Source of the DNA: Lota lota
Taxonomy: Eukaryota; Chordata; Actinopteri; Gadiformes; Lotidae
DNA: 64,000 nucleotides
Assembly: GCA_026745465.1 (NCBI GenBank)
Contig: JACYXH010000692.1
Location: 1-64,000 of the forward strand
Direction of reading: 5' to 3'
Shown here: piece after piece, positions 18,189-32,400 of the stretch
Numbering within the stretch: position 1 is the stretch's first letter
How the letters are laid out: every line of letters begins with the position of its first letter
The notes under the pieces: generated by a model
Told to the model about the DNA's origin: nothing
The model's input: the letters and a program-made list of their open reading frames with translations, nothing else
Database searches by the model: none
Translations under genes and position numbers: made by a program

Positions 18189-21100
18189 AGAAATACTTTT
18201 TGACCACAATGTGTTTCTGAGCAGAAACATGTTTTTCTGTGGTACAAACGATGGTGCTTCACCATTTGATGTTGGTATAAGGTCTAAACAACCATTACCA
18301 AGTTTAGTGACATTTTTTCATTTAAAGTGGGAAAAAAGCAACATACTACTTTTCTATGTGCTGAAAATGCTTTTCAGAGCAAGAGAATCAATTTTTGACC
18401 ACTATGTATTTCTGAGCATAAACAAGGTTTTTTGTGTTAAAAACGATGGTGCTTCACCATTTGATGCTGGTAAGGTCTAAACAACAATTAACAAGCTTTA
18501 TTACACTTTTCCATTTAAAGTGGGAAAAAAGCAACATACCACTTTTTTATGTGCGGAAAATGCTTTTCAGGGCAAGAGAATCAATTTTTGACCACTATGT
18601 ATTTCTGAGCATAAACAAGGTTTTGCTGTGTTACAAACGGTGGTGCTTCACCATTTGATGTTGGTATAAGGTCTGAACAAATAATTACCAAGTTTAGTGA
18701 CGTTTTTTCATTTAAAGTGGGAAAAAAGCAACATACTACTTTTCTATGTTTGGAAAATGCTTTTCAGAGCAAGAGAATCAATTTTTGACCACTATGTATT
18801 TCTGAGCATAAACAATGTTTTTTGTGTTAAAAACGATGGTGCTTCACCATTTGATGCTGGTATAAGGTCTAAACAACAATTAACAAGCTTTATTACACTT
18901 TTCCATTTAAAGTGGGAAAAAAGCAACATACCACTTTTTTTATGTGCGGAAAATGCTTTTCAGGGCAAGAGAATCAATTTTTGACCACTATGTATTTCTG
19001 AGCATAAACAAGGTTTTTTGTGTTAAAAACGATGGTGCTTCACCATTTGATGTTGGTATTAGGTCAGAACAACCATTACCAAGTTTAGTGACATTTTTTC
19101 ATTTAAAGTGGGAAAAAAGCAACATACGACTTTTCTATGTGCGGAAAATGCTTTTCAGAACAAGAGAATCAATTTTTGACCACTATGTATTTGTGAGCAT
19201 AAATAAGGTTTTTTGTGTTAAAAACGATGGTGCTTCACCATTTGATGCTGGTATTAGGTCTAAACAACAATTAACAAGCTTTATTACACTTTTCCATTTA
19301 AAGTGGGAAAAAAGCAACATACCACTTTTTTATGTGCGGAAAATGCTTTTCAGAGGCAAGAGAAACACTTTTTGACCACAGTGTGTTTCTGAGCATAAAC
19401 ATGTTTTGCTGTGTTACAAACGATGGTGCTTCACCATTTGATGTTGGTATAAGGTCTAAACAAATAATTACCAAGTTTAGTGACATTTTTTCATTTAAAG
19501 TGGGAAAAAAGCAACATACTACTTTTCTATGTGCGGAAAATGCTTTTCAGAGTAAGAGAATCAATTTTTGACCACTATGTATTTCTGAGCATAAACAAGG
19601 TTTTTTGTGTTAAAAACGATGGTGCTTCACCATTTGATGTTGGTATTAGGTCAGAACAACCATTACCAAGTTTAGTGACATTTTTCCATTTAAAGTGGGA
19701 AAAAAGCAACATACGACTTTTCTATGTGCGGAAAATGCTTTTCAGAACAAGAGAATCAATTTTTGACCACTATGTATTTCTGAGCATAAACAAGGTGTTT
19801 TGTGGTAAAAACGATGGTGCTTCACCATTTGATGCTGGTATAAGGTCTAAACAACAATTAACAAGCTTTATTACACTTTTCCAATTAAAGTGGGAAAAAA
19901 GCAACATACCACTTTTTTATGTGCGGAAAATGCTTTTCAGGGCAAGAGAATCAATTTTTGACCACTATGTATTTCTGAGCATAAACAAGGTTTTGCTGTG
20001 TTACAAACGGTGGTGCTTCACCATTTGATGTTGGTATAAGGTTTAAACAAATAATTACCAAGTTTAGTGACATTTTTTCATTTAAAGTGGGAAAAAAGCA
20101 ACATACTACTTTTCTATGTTTGGAAAATGCTTTTCAGAGCAAGAGAATCAATTTTTGACCACTATGTATTTCTGAGCATAAACAATGTTTTTTGTGTTAA
20201 AAACGATGGTGCTTCACCATTTGATGCTGGTATAAGGTCTAAACAACAATTAACAAGCTTTATTACACTTTTCTATTTAAAGTGGGAAAAAAGCAACATA
20301 CCACTTTTTTATGTGCGGAAAATGCTTTTCAGGGCAAGAGAATCAATTTTTGACCACTATGTATTTCTGAGCATAAACATGTTTTGCTGTGTTACAAACG
20401 GTGGTGCTTCACCATTTGATGTTGGTATAAGGTCTAAACAAATAATTACCAAGTTTAGTGACATTTTTTCATTTAAAGTGGGAAAAAAGCAACATACTAC
20501 TTTTCTATGTTTGGAAAATGCTTTTCAGAGCAAGAGAATCAATTTTTGACCACTATGTATTTCTGAGCATAAACAATGTTTTTTGTGTTAAAAACGATGG
20601 TGCTTCACCATTTGATGGTGGTATAAGGTCTAAACAACAATTAACAAGCTTTATTACACTTTTCCATTTAAAGTGGGAAAAAAGCAACATACCACTTTTT
20701 TATGTGCGGAAAATGCTTTTCAGGGCAAGAGAATCAATTTTTGACCACTATGTATTTCTGAGCATAAACAAGGTTTTTTGTGTTAAAAACGATGGTGCTT
20801 CACCATTTGATGTTGGTATTAGGTCAGAACAACCATTACCAAGTTTAGTGACATTTTTCCATTTAAAGTGGGAAAAAAGCAACATACGACTTTTCTATGT
20901 GCGGAAAATGCTTTTCAGAACAAGAGAATCAATTTTTGACCACTATGTATTTCTGAGCATAAACAAGGTTTTTTGTGTTAAAAACGATGGTGCTTCACCA
21001 TTTGATGCTGGTATAAGGTCTAAACAACAATTAACAAGCTTCATTACATTTTTCCATTTAAAGTGGGTAAAAGCAACATACCACTTTTCTATGTGCGGAA

Positions 21101-21314
21101 AATGCTTTTCAGAGCAAGAGAATCAATTTTTGACCACTATGTATTTCTGAGCATAAACAAGGTGCTTTGTGGTAAAAACGATGGTGCTTCACCATTTGAT
21201 GCTGGTATAAGGTCTAAACAACAATTAACAAGCTTTATTACACTTTACCAATTAAAGTGGGAAAAAAGCAACATACCACTTTTTTATGTGCGGAAAATGC
21301 TTTTCAGAGGCAAG

Positions 21315-21319
21315 AGAAA
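21315..21319. other. Empty paralogous insertion site of the LTR element
   Basis: A single AGAAA in GCAAGAGAAATACTTTTTG. The left side has the ACTTTACCAATTAAAG variant and the right side has CAGAAACATG and TGTGGTACAAACG, exactly the variants flanking the three LTR copies, with no element between them. Similar empty sites lie at 30688-30692 and 37280-37284. Confidence 0.85.
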
Positions 21320-23191
21320 TACTTTTTGACCACAATGTGTTTCTGAGCAGAAACATGTTTTTCTGTGGTACAAACGATGGTGCTTCACCATTTGATGTTG
21401 GTATAAGGTCTAAACAACCATTACCAAGTTTAGTGACATTTTTTCATTTAAAGTGGGAAAAAAGCAACATACGACTTTTCTATGTGCGGAAAATGCTTTT
21501 CAGAACAAGAGAATCAATTTTTGACCACTATGTATTTCTGAGCATAAATAAGGTTTTTTGTGTTAAAAACGATGGTGCTTCACCATTTGATGCTGGTATT
21601 AGGTCTAAACAACAATTAACAAGCTTTATTACACTTTTCCATTTAAAGTGGGAAAAAAGCAACATACCACTTTTTTATGTGCGGAAAATGCTTTTCAGAG
21701 GCAAGAGAAACACTTTTTGACCACAGTGTGTTTCTGAGCATAAACATGTTTTGCTGTGTTACAAACGATGGTGCTTCACCATTTGATGTTGGTATAAGAT
21801 CTAAACAAATAATTACCAAGTTTAGTGACATTTTTTCATTTAAAGTGGGAAAAAAGCAACATACTACTTTTCTATGTGCGGAAAATGCTTTTCAGAGTAA
21901 GAGAATCAATTTTTGACCACTATGTATTTCTGAGCATAAACAAGGTTTTTTGTGTTAAAAACGATGGTGCTTCACCATTTGATGTTGGTATTAGGTCAGA
22001 ACAACCATTACCAAGTTTAGTGACATTTTTCCATTTAAAGTGGGAAAAAAGCAACATACGACTTTTCTATGTGCGGAAAATGCTTTTCAGAACAAGAGAA
22101 TCAATTTTTGACCACTATGTATTTCTGAGCATAAACAAGGTGTTTTGTGGTAAAAACGATGGTGCTTCACCATTTGATGCTGGTATAAGGTCTAAACAAC
22201 AATTAACAAGCTTTATTACACTTTACCAATTAAAGTGGGAAAAAAGCAACATACCACTTTTTTATGTGCGGAAAATGCTTTTCAGAGGCAAGAGAAATAC
22301 TTTTTGACCACAATGTGTTTCTGAGCAGAAACATGTTTTTCTGTGTTACAAACGATGGTGCTTCACCATTTGATGTTGGTATAAGGTCTAAACAACCATT
22401 ACCAAGTTTAGTGACATTTTTTCATTTAAAGTGGGAAAAAAGCAACATACTACTTTTCTATGTGCGGAAAATTCTTTTCAGAGCAAGAGAATCAATTTTT
22501 GACCACTATGTATTTCTGAGCATAAACAAGGTTTTTTGTGTTAAAAACGATGGTGCTTCACCATTTGATGCTGGTAAGGTCTAAACAACAATTAACAAGC
22601 TTTATTACACTTTTCCATTTAAAGTGGGAAAAAAGCAACATACCACTTTTTTATGTGCGGAAAATGCTTTTCAGGGCAAGAGAATCAATTTTTGACCACT
22701 ATGTATTTCTGAGCATAAACAAGGTTTTGCTGTGTTACAAACGGTGGTGCTTCACCATTTGATGTTGGTATAAGGTCTAAACAAATAATTACCAAGTTTA
22801 GTGACATTTTTTCATTTAAAGTGGGAAAAAAGCAACATACTACTTTTCTATGTTTGGAAAATGCTTTTCAGAGCAAGAGAATCAATTTTTGACCACTATG
22901 TATTTCTGAGCATAAACAATGTTTTTTGTGTTAAAAACGATGGTGCTTCACCATTTGATGCTGGTATAAGGTCTAAACAACAATTAACAAGCTTTATTAC
23001 ACTTTTCCATTTAAAGTGGGAAAAAAGCAACACACCACTTTTTTATGTGCGGAAAATGCTTTTCAGAGCGAGAGAATCAATTTTTGACCACTATGTATTT
23101 CTGAGCATAAACATGTTTTTCTGTGTTACAAACGATGGTGCTTCACCATTTGATGTTGGTATAAGGTCTAAACAAATAATTACCAAGTTTA

Positions 23192-26100
23192 GTGACATTT
23201 TTTCATTTAAAGTGGGAAAAAAGCAACATACTACTTTTCTATGTTTGGAAAATGCTTTTCAGAGCAAGAGAATCAATTTTTGACCACTATGTATTTCTGA
23301 GCATAAACAATGTTTTTTGTGTTAAAAACGATGGTGCTTCACCATTTGATGGTGGTATAAGGTCTAAACAACAATTAACAAGCTTTATTACACTTTTCCA
23401 TTTAAAGTGGGAAAAAAGCAACATACCACTTTTTTATGTGCGGAAAATGCTTTTCAGGGCAAGAGAATCAATTTTTGACCACTATGTATTTCTGAGCATA
23501 AACAAGGTTTTTTGTGTTAAAAACGATGGTGCTTCACCATTTGATGTTGGTATTAGGTCAGAACAACCATTACCAAGTTTAGTGACATTTTTCCATTTAA
23601 AGTGGGAAAAAAGCAACATACGACTTTTCTATGTGCGGAAAATGCTTTTCAGAACAAGAGAATCAATTTTTGACCACTATGTATTTCTGAGCATAAACAA
23701 GGTTTTTTGTGTTAAAAACGATGGTGCTTCACCATTTGATGCTGGTATTAGGTCTAAACAACAATTAACAAGCTTTATTACACTTTTCCATTTAAAGTGG
23801 AAAAAAAGCAACATACCACTTTTTTATGTGCGGAAAATGCTTTTCAGAGGCAAGAGAAACACTTTTTGACCACAGTGTGTTTCTGAGCATAAACATGTTT
23901 TGCTGTGTTACAAACGATGGTGCTTCACCATTTGATGTTGGTATAAGGTCTAAACAAATAATTACCAAGTTTAGTGACATTTTTTCATTTAAAGTGGGAA
24001 AAAAGCAACATACTACTTTTCTATGTGCGGAAAATGCTTTTCAGAGCAAGAGAATCAATTTTTGACCACTATGTATTTCTGAGCATAAACAAGGTTTTTT
24101 GTGTTAAAAACGATGGTGCTTCACCATTTGATGTTGGTATTAGGTCAGAACAACCATTACCAAGTTTAGTGACATTTTTCCATTTAAAGTGGGAAAAAAG
24201 CAACATACGACTTTTCTATGTGCGAAAAATGCTTTTCAGAACAAGAGAATCAATTTTTGACCACTATGTATTTCTGAGCATAAACAAGGTTTTTTGTGTT
24301 AAAAACGATGGTGCTTCACCATTTGATGCTGGTATAAGGTCTAAACAACAATTAACAAGCTTCATTACATTTTTCCATTTAAAGTGGGTAAAAGCAACAT
24401 ACCACTTTTCTATGTGCGGAAAATGCTTTTCAGAGCAAGAGAATCAATTTTTGACCACTATGTATTTCTGAGCATAAACAAGGTGCTTTGTGGTAAAAAC
24501 GATGGTGCTTCACCATTTGATGCTGGTATAAGGTCTAAACAACAATTAACAAGCTTTATTACACTTTTCCAATTAAAGTGGGAAAAAAGCAACATACCAC
24601 TTTTTTATGTGCGGAAAATGCTTTTCAGAGGCAAGAGAAATACTTTTTGACCACAATGTGTTTCTGAGCAGAAACATGTTTTTCTGTGGTACAAACGATG
24701 GTGCTTCACCATTTGATGTTGGTATAAGGTCTAAACAACCATTACCAAGTTTAGTGACATTTTTTCATTTAAAGTGGGAAAAAAGCAACATACTACTTTT
24801 CTATGTGCGGAAAATGCTTTTCAGAGCAAGAGAATCAATTTTTGACCACTATGTATTTCTGAGCATAAACAAGGTTTTTTGTGTTAAAAACGATGGTGCT
24901 TCACCATTTGATGCTGGTAAGGTCTAAACAACAATTAACAAGCTTTATTACACTTTTCCATTTAAAGTGGGAAAAAAGCAACATACCACTTTTTTATGTG
25001 CGGAAAATGCTTTTCAGGGCAAGAGAATCAATTTTTGACCACTATGTATTTCTGAGCATAAACAAGGTTTTGCTGTGTTACAAACGGTGGTGCTTCACCA
25101 TTTGATGTTGGTATAAGGTCTGAACAAATAATTACCAAGTTTAGTGACATTTTTTCATTTAAAGTGGGAAAAAAGCAACATACTACTTTTTTATGTGTGG
25201 AAAATGCTTTTCAGAGCAAGAGAATCAATTTTTGACCACTATGTATTTCTGAGCATAAACAATGTTTTTTGTGTTAAAAACGATGGTGCTTCACCATTTG
25301 ATGCTGGTATAAGGTCTAAACAACAATTAACAAGCTTTATTACACTTTTCCATTTAAAGTGGGAAAAAAGCAACATACCACTTTTTTATGTGCGGAAAAT
25401 GCTTTTCAGGGCAAGAGAATCAATTTTTGACCACTATGTATTTCTGAGCATAAACAAGGTTTTTTGTGTTAAAAACGATGGTGCTTCACCATTTGATGTT
25501 GGTATTAGGTCAGAACAACCATTACCAAGTTTAGTGACATTTTTCCATTTAAAGTGGGAAAAAAGCAACATACGACTTTTCTATGTGCGGAAAATGCTTT
25601 TCAGAACAAGAGAATCAATTTTTGACCACTATGTATTTCTGAGCATAAACAAGGTTTTTTGTGTTAAAAACGATGGTGCTTCACCATTTGATGCTGGTAT
25701 AAGGTCTAAACAACAATTAACAAGCTTTATTACACTTTTCCATTTAAAGTGGGAAAAAAGCAACATACCACTTTTTTATGTGCGGAAAATGCTTTTCAGA
25801 GGCAAGAGAAACACTTTTTGACCACAATGTGTTTCTGAGCATAAACATGTTTTGCTGTGTTACAAACGATGGTGCTTCACCATTTGATGTTGGTATAAGG
25901 TCTAAACAAATAATTACCAAGTTTAGTGACATTTTTTCATTTAAAGTGGGAAAAAAGCAACATACTACTTTTCTATGTGCGGAAAATGCTTTTCAGAGTA
26001 AGAGAATCAATTTTTGACCACTATGTATTTCTGAGCATAAACAAGGTTTTTTGTGTTAAAAACGATGGTGCTTCACCATTTGATGTTGGTATTAGGTCAG

Positions 26101-26295
26101 AACAACCATTACCAAGTTTAGTGACATTTTTCCATTTAAAGTGGGAAAAAAGCAACATACGACTTTTCTATGTGCGGAAAATGCTTTTCAGAACAAGAGA
26201 ATCAATTTTTGACCACTATGTATTTCTGAGCATAAACAAGGTTTTTTGTGTTAAAAACGATGGTGCTTCACCATTTGATGCTGGTATAAGGTCTA
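23192..26295. repeat. Satellite block paired with 2407-5510
   Basis: Second member of the 20.8-kb-spaced pair. It has the same monomer order; the class B monomer at about 24607 carries TGTGGTAC where its partner has TGTGTTAC. Beyond 26295 the correspondence fades and no LTR element occurs at the equivalent of 6978. Confidence 0.8.
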
Positions 26296-26400
26296 AACAA
26301 CAATTAACAAGCTTTATTACACTTTTCCAATTAAAGTGGGAAAAAAGCAACATACCACTTTTTTATGTGCGGAAAATGCTTTTCAGAGGCAAGAGAATCA

Positions 26401-29400
26401 CTTTTTGACCACAATGTGTTTCTGAGCATAAACAAGGTTTTTTTGTGTTAAAAAGGATGGTGCTTCACCATTTGATGTTGGTATAAGGTCTAAACAACCA
26501 TTACCAAGTTTAGTGACATTTTTCCATTTAAAGTGGGAAAAAAGCAACATACTACTTTTCTATGTGCGGAAAATGCTTTTCAGAGCAAGAGAATCAATTT
26601 TTGACCACTATGTATTTCTGAGCATAAACAAGGTTTTTTGTGTTAAAAACGATGGTGCTTCACCATTTGATGCTGGTAAGGTCTAAACAACGATTAACAA
26701 GCTTTATTACACTTTTCCATTTAAAGTGGGAAAAAAGCAACATACCACTTTTTTATGTGCGGAAAATGCTTTTCAGGGCAAGAGAATCAATTTTTGACCA
26801 CTATGTATTTCTGAGCATAAACAAGGTTTTGCTGTGTTACAAACGGTGGTGCTTCACCATTTGATGTTGGTATAAGGTCTAAACAAATAATTACCAAGTT
26901 TAGTGACATTTTTTCATTTAAAGTGGGAAAAAAGCAACATACTACTTTTCTATGTTTGGAAAATGCTTTTCAGAGCAAGAGAATCAATTTTTGACCACTA
27001 TGTATTTCTGAGCATAAACAATGTTTTTTGTGTTAAAAACGATGGTGCTTCACCATTTGATGCTGGTATAAGGTCTAAACAACAATTAACAAGCTTTATT
27101 ACACTTTTCTATTTAAAGTTGGAAAAAAGCAACATACCACTTTTTTATGTGCGGAAAATGCTTTTCAGGGCAAGAGAATCAATTTTTGACCACTATGTAT
27201 TTCTGAGCATAAACAAGGTTTTTTGTGTTAAAAACGATGGTGCTTCACCATTTGATGTTGGTATTGGGTCAGAACAACCATTACCAAGTTTAGTGACATT
27301 TTTCCATTTAAAGTGGGAAAAAAGCAACATACGACTTTTCTATGTGCGGAAAATGCTTTTCAGAACAAGAGAATCAATTTTTGACAACTGTGTATTTCTG
27401 AGCATAAACAAGGTTTTTTGTGTTAAAAACGATTGTGCTTCACCATTTGATGCTGGTATAAGGTCTAAACAACAATTAACAAGCTTTATTACATTTTTCC
27501 ATTTAAAGTGGGAAAAAAGCAACATACCACTTTTCTATGTGCGGAAAATGCTTTTCAGAGTAAGAGAATCAATTTTTGACCACTATGTATTTCTGAGCAT
27601 AAACAAGGTGTTTTTGTGTTAAAAACGATGGTGCTTCACCATTTGATGCTGGTATAAGGTCTAAACAACAATTAACAAGCTTTATTACACTTTTCCATTT
27701 AAAGTGGGAAAAAAGCAACATACCACTTTTTTATGTGCGGAAAATGCTTTTCAGAGGCAAGAGAATCAATTTTTGACCACTATGTATTTCTGAGCATAAA
27801 CAAGGTTTTTTTGTGTTAAAAACGATGGTGCTTCACCATTTGATGTTGGTATTAGGTCTAACAACCATTACCAAGTTTAGTGACATTTTTCCATTTAAAG
27901 TGGGAAAAAAGCAACATACTACTTTTCTATGTGCGGAAAATGCTTTTCAGAGCAAGAGAATCAATTTTTGACCACTATGTATTTCTGAGCATAAACAAGG
28001 TTTTTTGTGTTAAAAACGATGGTGCTTCACCATTTGATGCTGGTATAAGGTCTAAACAACAATTAACAAGCTTTATTACACTTTTCCATTTAAAGTGGGA
28101 AAAAAGCAACATACCACTTTTTTATGTGCGGAAAATGCTTTTCAGAGGCAAGAGAATCAATTTTTGACCACTATGTATTTCTGAGCATAAACAAGGTTTT
28201 TTGTGTTAAAAACGATGGTGCTTCACCATTTGATGTTGGTAAGGTCTAAACAACAATTACCAAGTTTAGTGACATTTTTTCATTTAAAGTGGGAAAAAAG
28301 CAACATACTACTTTTCTATGTTTGGAAAATGCTTTTCAGAACAAGAGAATCAATTTTTGACCACTATGTATTTCTGAGCATAAACAATGTTTTTTGTGTT
28401 AAAAACGATGGTGCTTCACCATTTGATGCTGGTATAAGGTCTAAACAACAATTAACAAGCTTTATTACACTTTTCTGTTTAAAGTGGGAAAAAAGCAACA
28501 TACCACTTTTTTATGTGCGGAAAATGCTTTTCAGGGCAAGAGAATCAATTTTTGACCACTATGTATTTCTGAGCATAAACAAGGTTTTTTGTGTTAAAAA
28601 CGATGGTGCTTCACCATTTGATGTTGGTATTAGGGTCAGAACAACCATTACCAAGTTTAGTGACATTTTTCCATTTAAAGTGGGAAAAAAGCAACATACG
28701 ACTTTTCTATGTGCGGAAAATGCTTTTCAGAACAAGAGAATCAATTTTTGACCACTATGTATTTCTGAGCATAAACAAGGTTTTTTGTGTTAAAAACGAT
28801 GGTGCTTCACCATTTGATGCTGGTATAAGGTCTAAACAACAATTAACAAGCTTTATTACATTTTTCCATTTAAAGTGGGAAAAAAGCAACATACCACTTT
28901 TCTATGTGCGGAAAATGCTTTTCAGAGCAAGAGAATCAATTTTTGACCACTATGTATTTCTGAGCATAAACAAGGTGTTTTGTGGTAAAAACGATGGTGC
29001 TTCACCATTTGATGCTGGTATAAGGTCTAAACAACAATTAACAAGCTTTATTACACTTTTCCATTTAAAGTGGGAAAAAAGCAACATACCACTTTTTTAT
29101 GTGCGGAAAATGCTTTTCAGAGGCAAGAGAAACACTTTTTGACCACAATGTGTTTCTGAGCATAAACATGTTTTACTGTGTTACAAACGATGGTGCTTCA
29201 CCATTTGATGTTGGTATAAGGTCTAAACAACCATTACCAAGTTTAGTGACATTTTTTCATTTAAAGTGGGAAAAAAGCAACATACTACTTTTCTATGTTT
29301 GGAAAATGCTTTTCAGAGCAAGAGAATCAATTTTTGACCACTATGTATTTCTGAGCATAAACAATGTTTTTTGTGTTAAAAACGATGGTGCTTCACCATT

Positions 29401-32400
29401 TGATGGTGGTATAAGGTCTAAACAACAATTAACAAGCTTTATTACACTTTTCCATTTAAAGTGGGAAAAAAGCAACATACCACTTTTTTATGTGCGGAAA
29501 ATGCTTTTCAGGGCAAGAGAATCAATTTTTGACCACTATGTATTTCTGAGCATAAACAAGGTTTTTTGTGTTAAAAACGATGGTGCTTCACCATTTGATG
29601 TTGGTATTAGGTCAGAACAACCATTACCAAGTTTAGTGACATTTTTCCATTTAAAGTGGGAAAAAAGCAACATACGACTTTTCTATGTGCGGAAAATGCT
29701 TTTCAGAACAAGAGAATCAATTTTTGACCACTATGTATTTCTGAGCATAAACAAGGTTTTTTGTGTTAAAAACGATGGTGCTTCACCATTTGATGCTGGT
29801 ATTAGGTTTAAACAACAATTAACAAGCTTTATTACACTTTTCCATTTAAAGTGGAAAAAAAGCAACATACCACTTTTTTATGTGCGGAAAATGCTTTTCA
29901 GAGGCAAGAGAAACACTTTTTGACCACAGTGTGTTTCTGAGCATAAACATGTTTTGCTGTGTTACAAACGATGGTGCTTCACCATTTGATGTTGGTATAA
30001 GGTCTAAACAAATAATTACCAAGTTTAGTGACATTTTTTCATTTAAAGTGGGAAAAAAGCAACATACTACTTTTCTATGTGCGGAAAATGCTTTTCAGAG
30101 CAAGAGAATCAATTTTTGACCACTATGTATTTCTGAGCATAAACAAGGTGCTTTGTGTTAAAAACGATGGTGCTTCACCATTTGATGTTGGTATTAGGTC
30201 AGAACAACCATTACCAAGTTTAGTGACATTTTTCCATTTAAAGTGGGAAAAAAGCAACATACGACTTTTCTATGTGCGGAAAATGCTTTTCAGAACAAGA
30301 GAATCAATTTTTGACCACTATGTATTTCTGAGCATAAACAAGGTTTTTTGTGTTAAAAACGATGGTGCTTCACCATTTGATGCTGGTATAAGGTCTAAAC
30401 AACAATTAACAAGCTTTATTACACTTTTCCAATTAAAGTGGGTAAAAGCAACATACCACTTTTCTATGTGCGGAAAATGCTTTTCAGAGCAAGAGAATCA
30501 TTTTTGACCACTATGTATTTCTGAGCATAAACAAGGTGCTTTGTGGTAAAAACGATGGTGCTTCACCATTTGATGCTGGTATAGGTCTAAACAACAATTA
30601 ACAAGCTTTATTACACTTTACCAATTAAAGTGGGAAAAAAGCAACATACCACTTTTTTATGTGCGGAAAATGCTTTTCAGAGGCAAGAGAAATACTTTTT
30701 GACCACAATGTGTTTTCTGAGCAGAAACATGTTTTTCTGTGGTACAAACGATGGTGCTTCACCATTTGATGTTGGTGTAAGGTCTAAACAACCATTACCA
30801 AGTTTAGTGACATTTTTTCATTTAAAGTGGGAAAAAAGCAACATACTACTTTTCTATGTGCTGAAAATGCTTTTCAGAGCAAGAGAATCAATTTTTGACC
30901 ACTATGTATTTCTGAGCATAAACAAGGTTTTTTGTGTTAAAAACGATGGTGCTTCACCATTTGATGCTGGTAAGGTCTAAACAACAATTAACAAGCTTTA
31001 TTACACTTTTCCATTTAAAGTGGGAAAAAAGCAACATACCACTTTTTTATGTGCGGAAAATGCTTTTCAGGGCAAGAGAATCAATTTTTGACCACTATGT
31101 ATTTCTGAGCATAAACAAGGTTTTGCTGTGTTACAAACGATGGTGCTTCACCATTTGATGTTGGTATAAGGTCTAAACAACAATTACCAAGTTTAGTGAC
31201 ATTTTTTCATTTAAAGTGGGAAAAAAGCAACATACTACTTTTCTATGTGCGGAAAATGCTTTTCAGAGCAAGAGAATCAATTTTTGACCACTATGTATTT
31301 CTGAGCATAAACAATGTTTTTTGTGTTAAAAACGATGGTGCTTCACCATTTGATGCTGGTATAAGGTCTAAACAACAATTAACAAGCTTTATTACACTTT
31401 TCCATTTAAAGTGGGAAAAAAGCAACATACCACTTTTTTATGTGCGGAAAATGCTTTTCAGAGCAAGAGAATCAATTTTTGACCACTATGTATTTCTGAG
31501 CATAAACAAGGTTTTTTGTGTTAAAAACGATGGTGCTTCACCATTTGATGCTGGTATAAGGTCTAAACAACAATTAACAAGTTTAGTGACATTTTTCCAT
31601 TTAAAGTGGGAAAAAAGCAACATACGACTTTTCTATGTGCGGAAAATGCTTTTCAGAACAAGAGAATCAATTTTTGACCATATGTATTTCTGAGCATAAA
31701 CAAGGTTTTTTGTGTTAAAAACGATGGTGCTTCACCATTTGATGCTGGTATAAGGTCTAAACAACAATTAACAAGCTTTATTACATTTTTCCATTTAAAG
31801 TGGGAAAAAAGCAACATACCACTTTTCTATGTGCGGAAAATGCTTTTGAGAATCAATTTTTGACCACTATGTATTTCTGAGCATAAACAAGGTGTTTTGT
31901 GGTAAAAACGATGGTGCTTCACCATTTGATGCTGGTATAAGGTCTAAACAACAATTAACAAGCTTTATTACACTTTTCCAATTAAAGTGGGAAAAAAGCA
32001 ACATACCACTTTTTATGTGCGGAAAATGCTTTTCAGAGGCAAGAGAAACACTTTTTGACCACAATGTGTTTCTGAGCATAAACATGTTTTACTGTGTTAC
32101 AAACGATGGTGCTTCACCATTTGATGTTGGTATAAGGTCTAAACAACAATTACCAAGTTTAGTGACATTTTTTCATTTAAAAGGGAAAAAAGCAACATAC
32201 TACTTTTCTATGTGCGGAAAATGCTTTTCAGAGTAAGAGAATCAATTTTTGACCACTATGTATTTCTGAGCATAAACAAGGTTTTTTGTGTTAAAAACGA
32301 TGGTGCTTCACCATTTGATGTTGTTATTAGGTCTAAACAACCATTAGGGAAAAAAGCAACATACGACTTTTCTATGTGCGGAAAATGCTTTTCAGAACAA

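Larger units (their letters stand above)
15110..20430. repeat. Composite unit 3 of the 5320-bp tandem duplication
   Basis: Second copy of the 9790-15110 unit: satellite, LTR copy 3, satellite. The match at +5320 continues to about 20511, where TATGTGCGG in unit 2 corresponds to TATGTTTGG here. Near identity over 5.3 kb implies a very recent duplication, or an assembly duplication. Confidence 0.85.
18189..26400. repeat. 195-bp satellite, regular zone right of the LTR copies
   Basis: About 42 monomers with few indels. Class B monomers recur every few monomers and end each open run of class A. Contains the end of composite unit 3 (to about 20430), the empty insertion site at 21315, and the block at 23192-26295 that pairs with 2407-5510. 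No gene. Confidence 0.96.
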
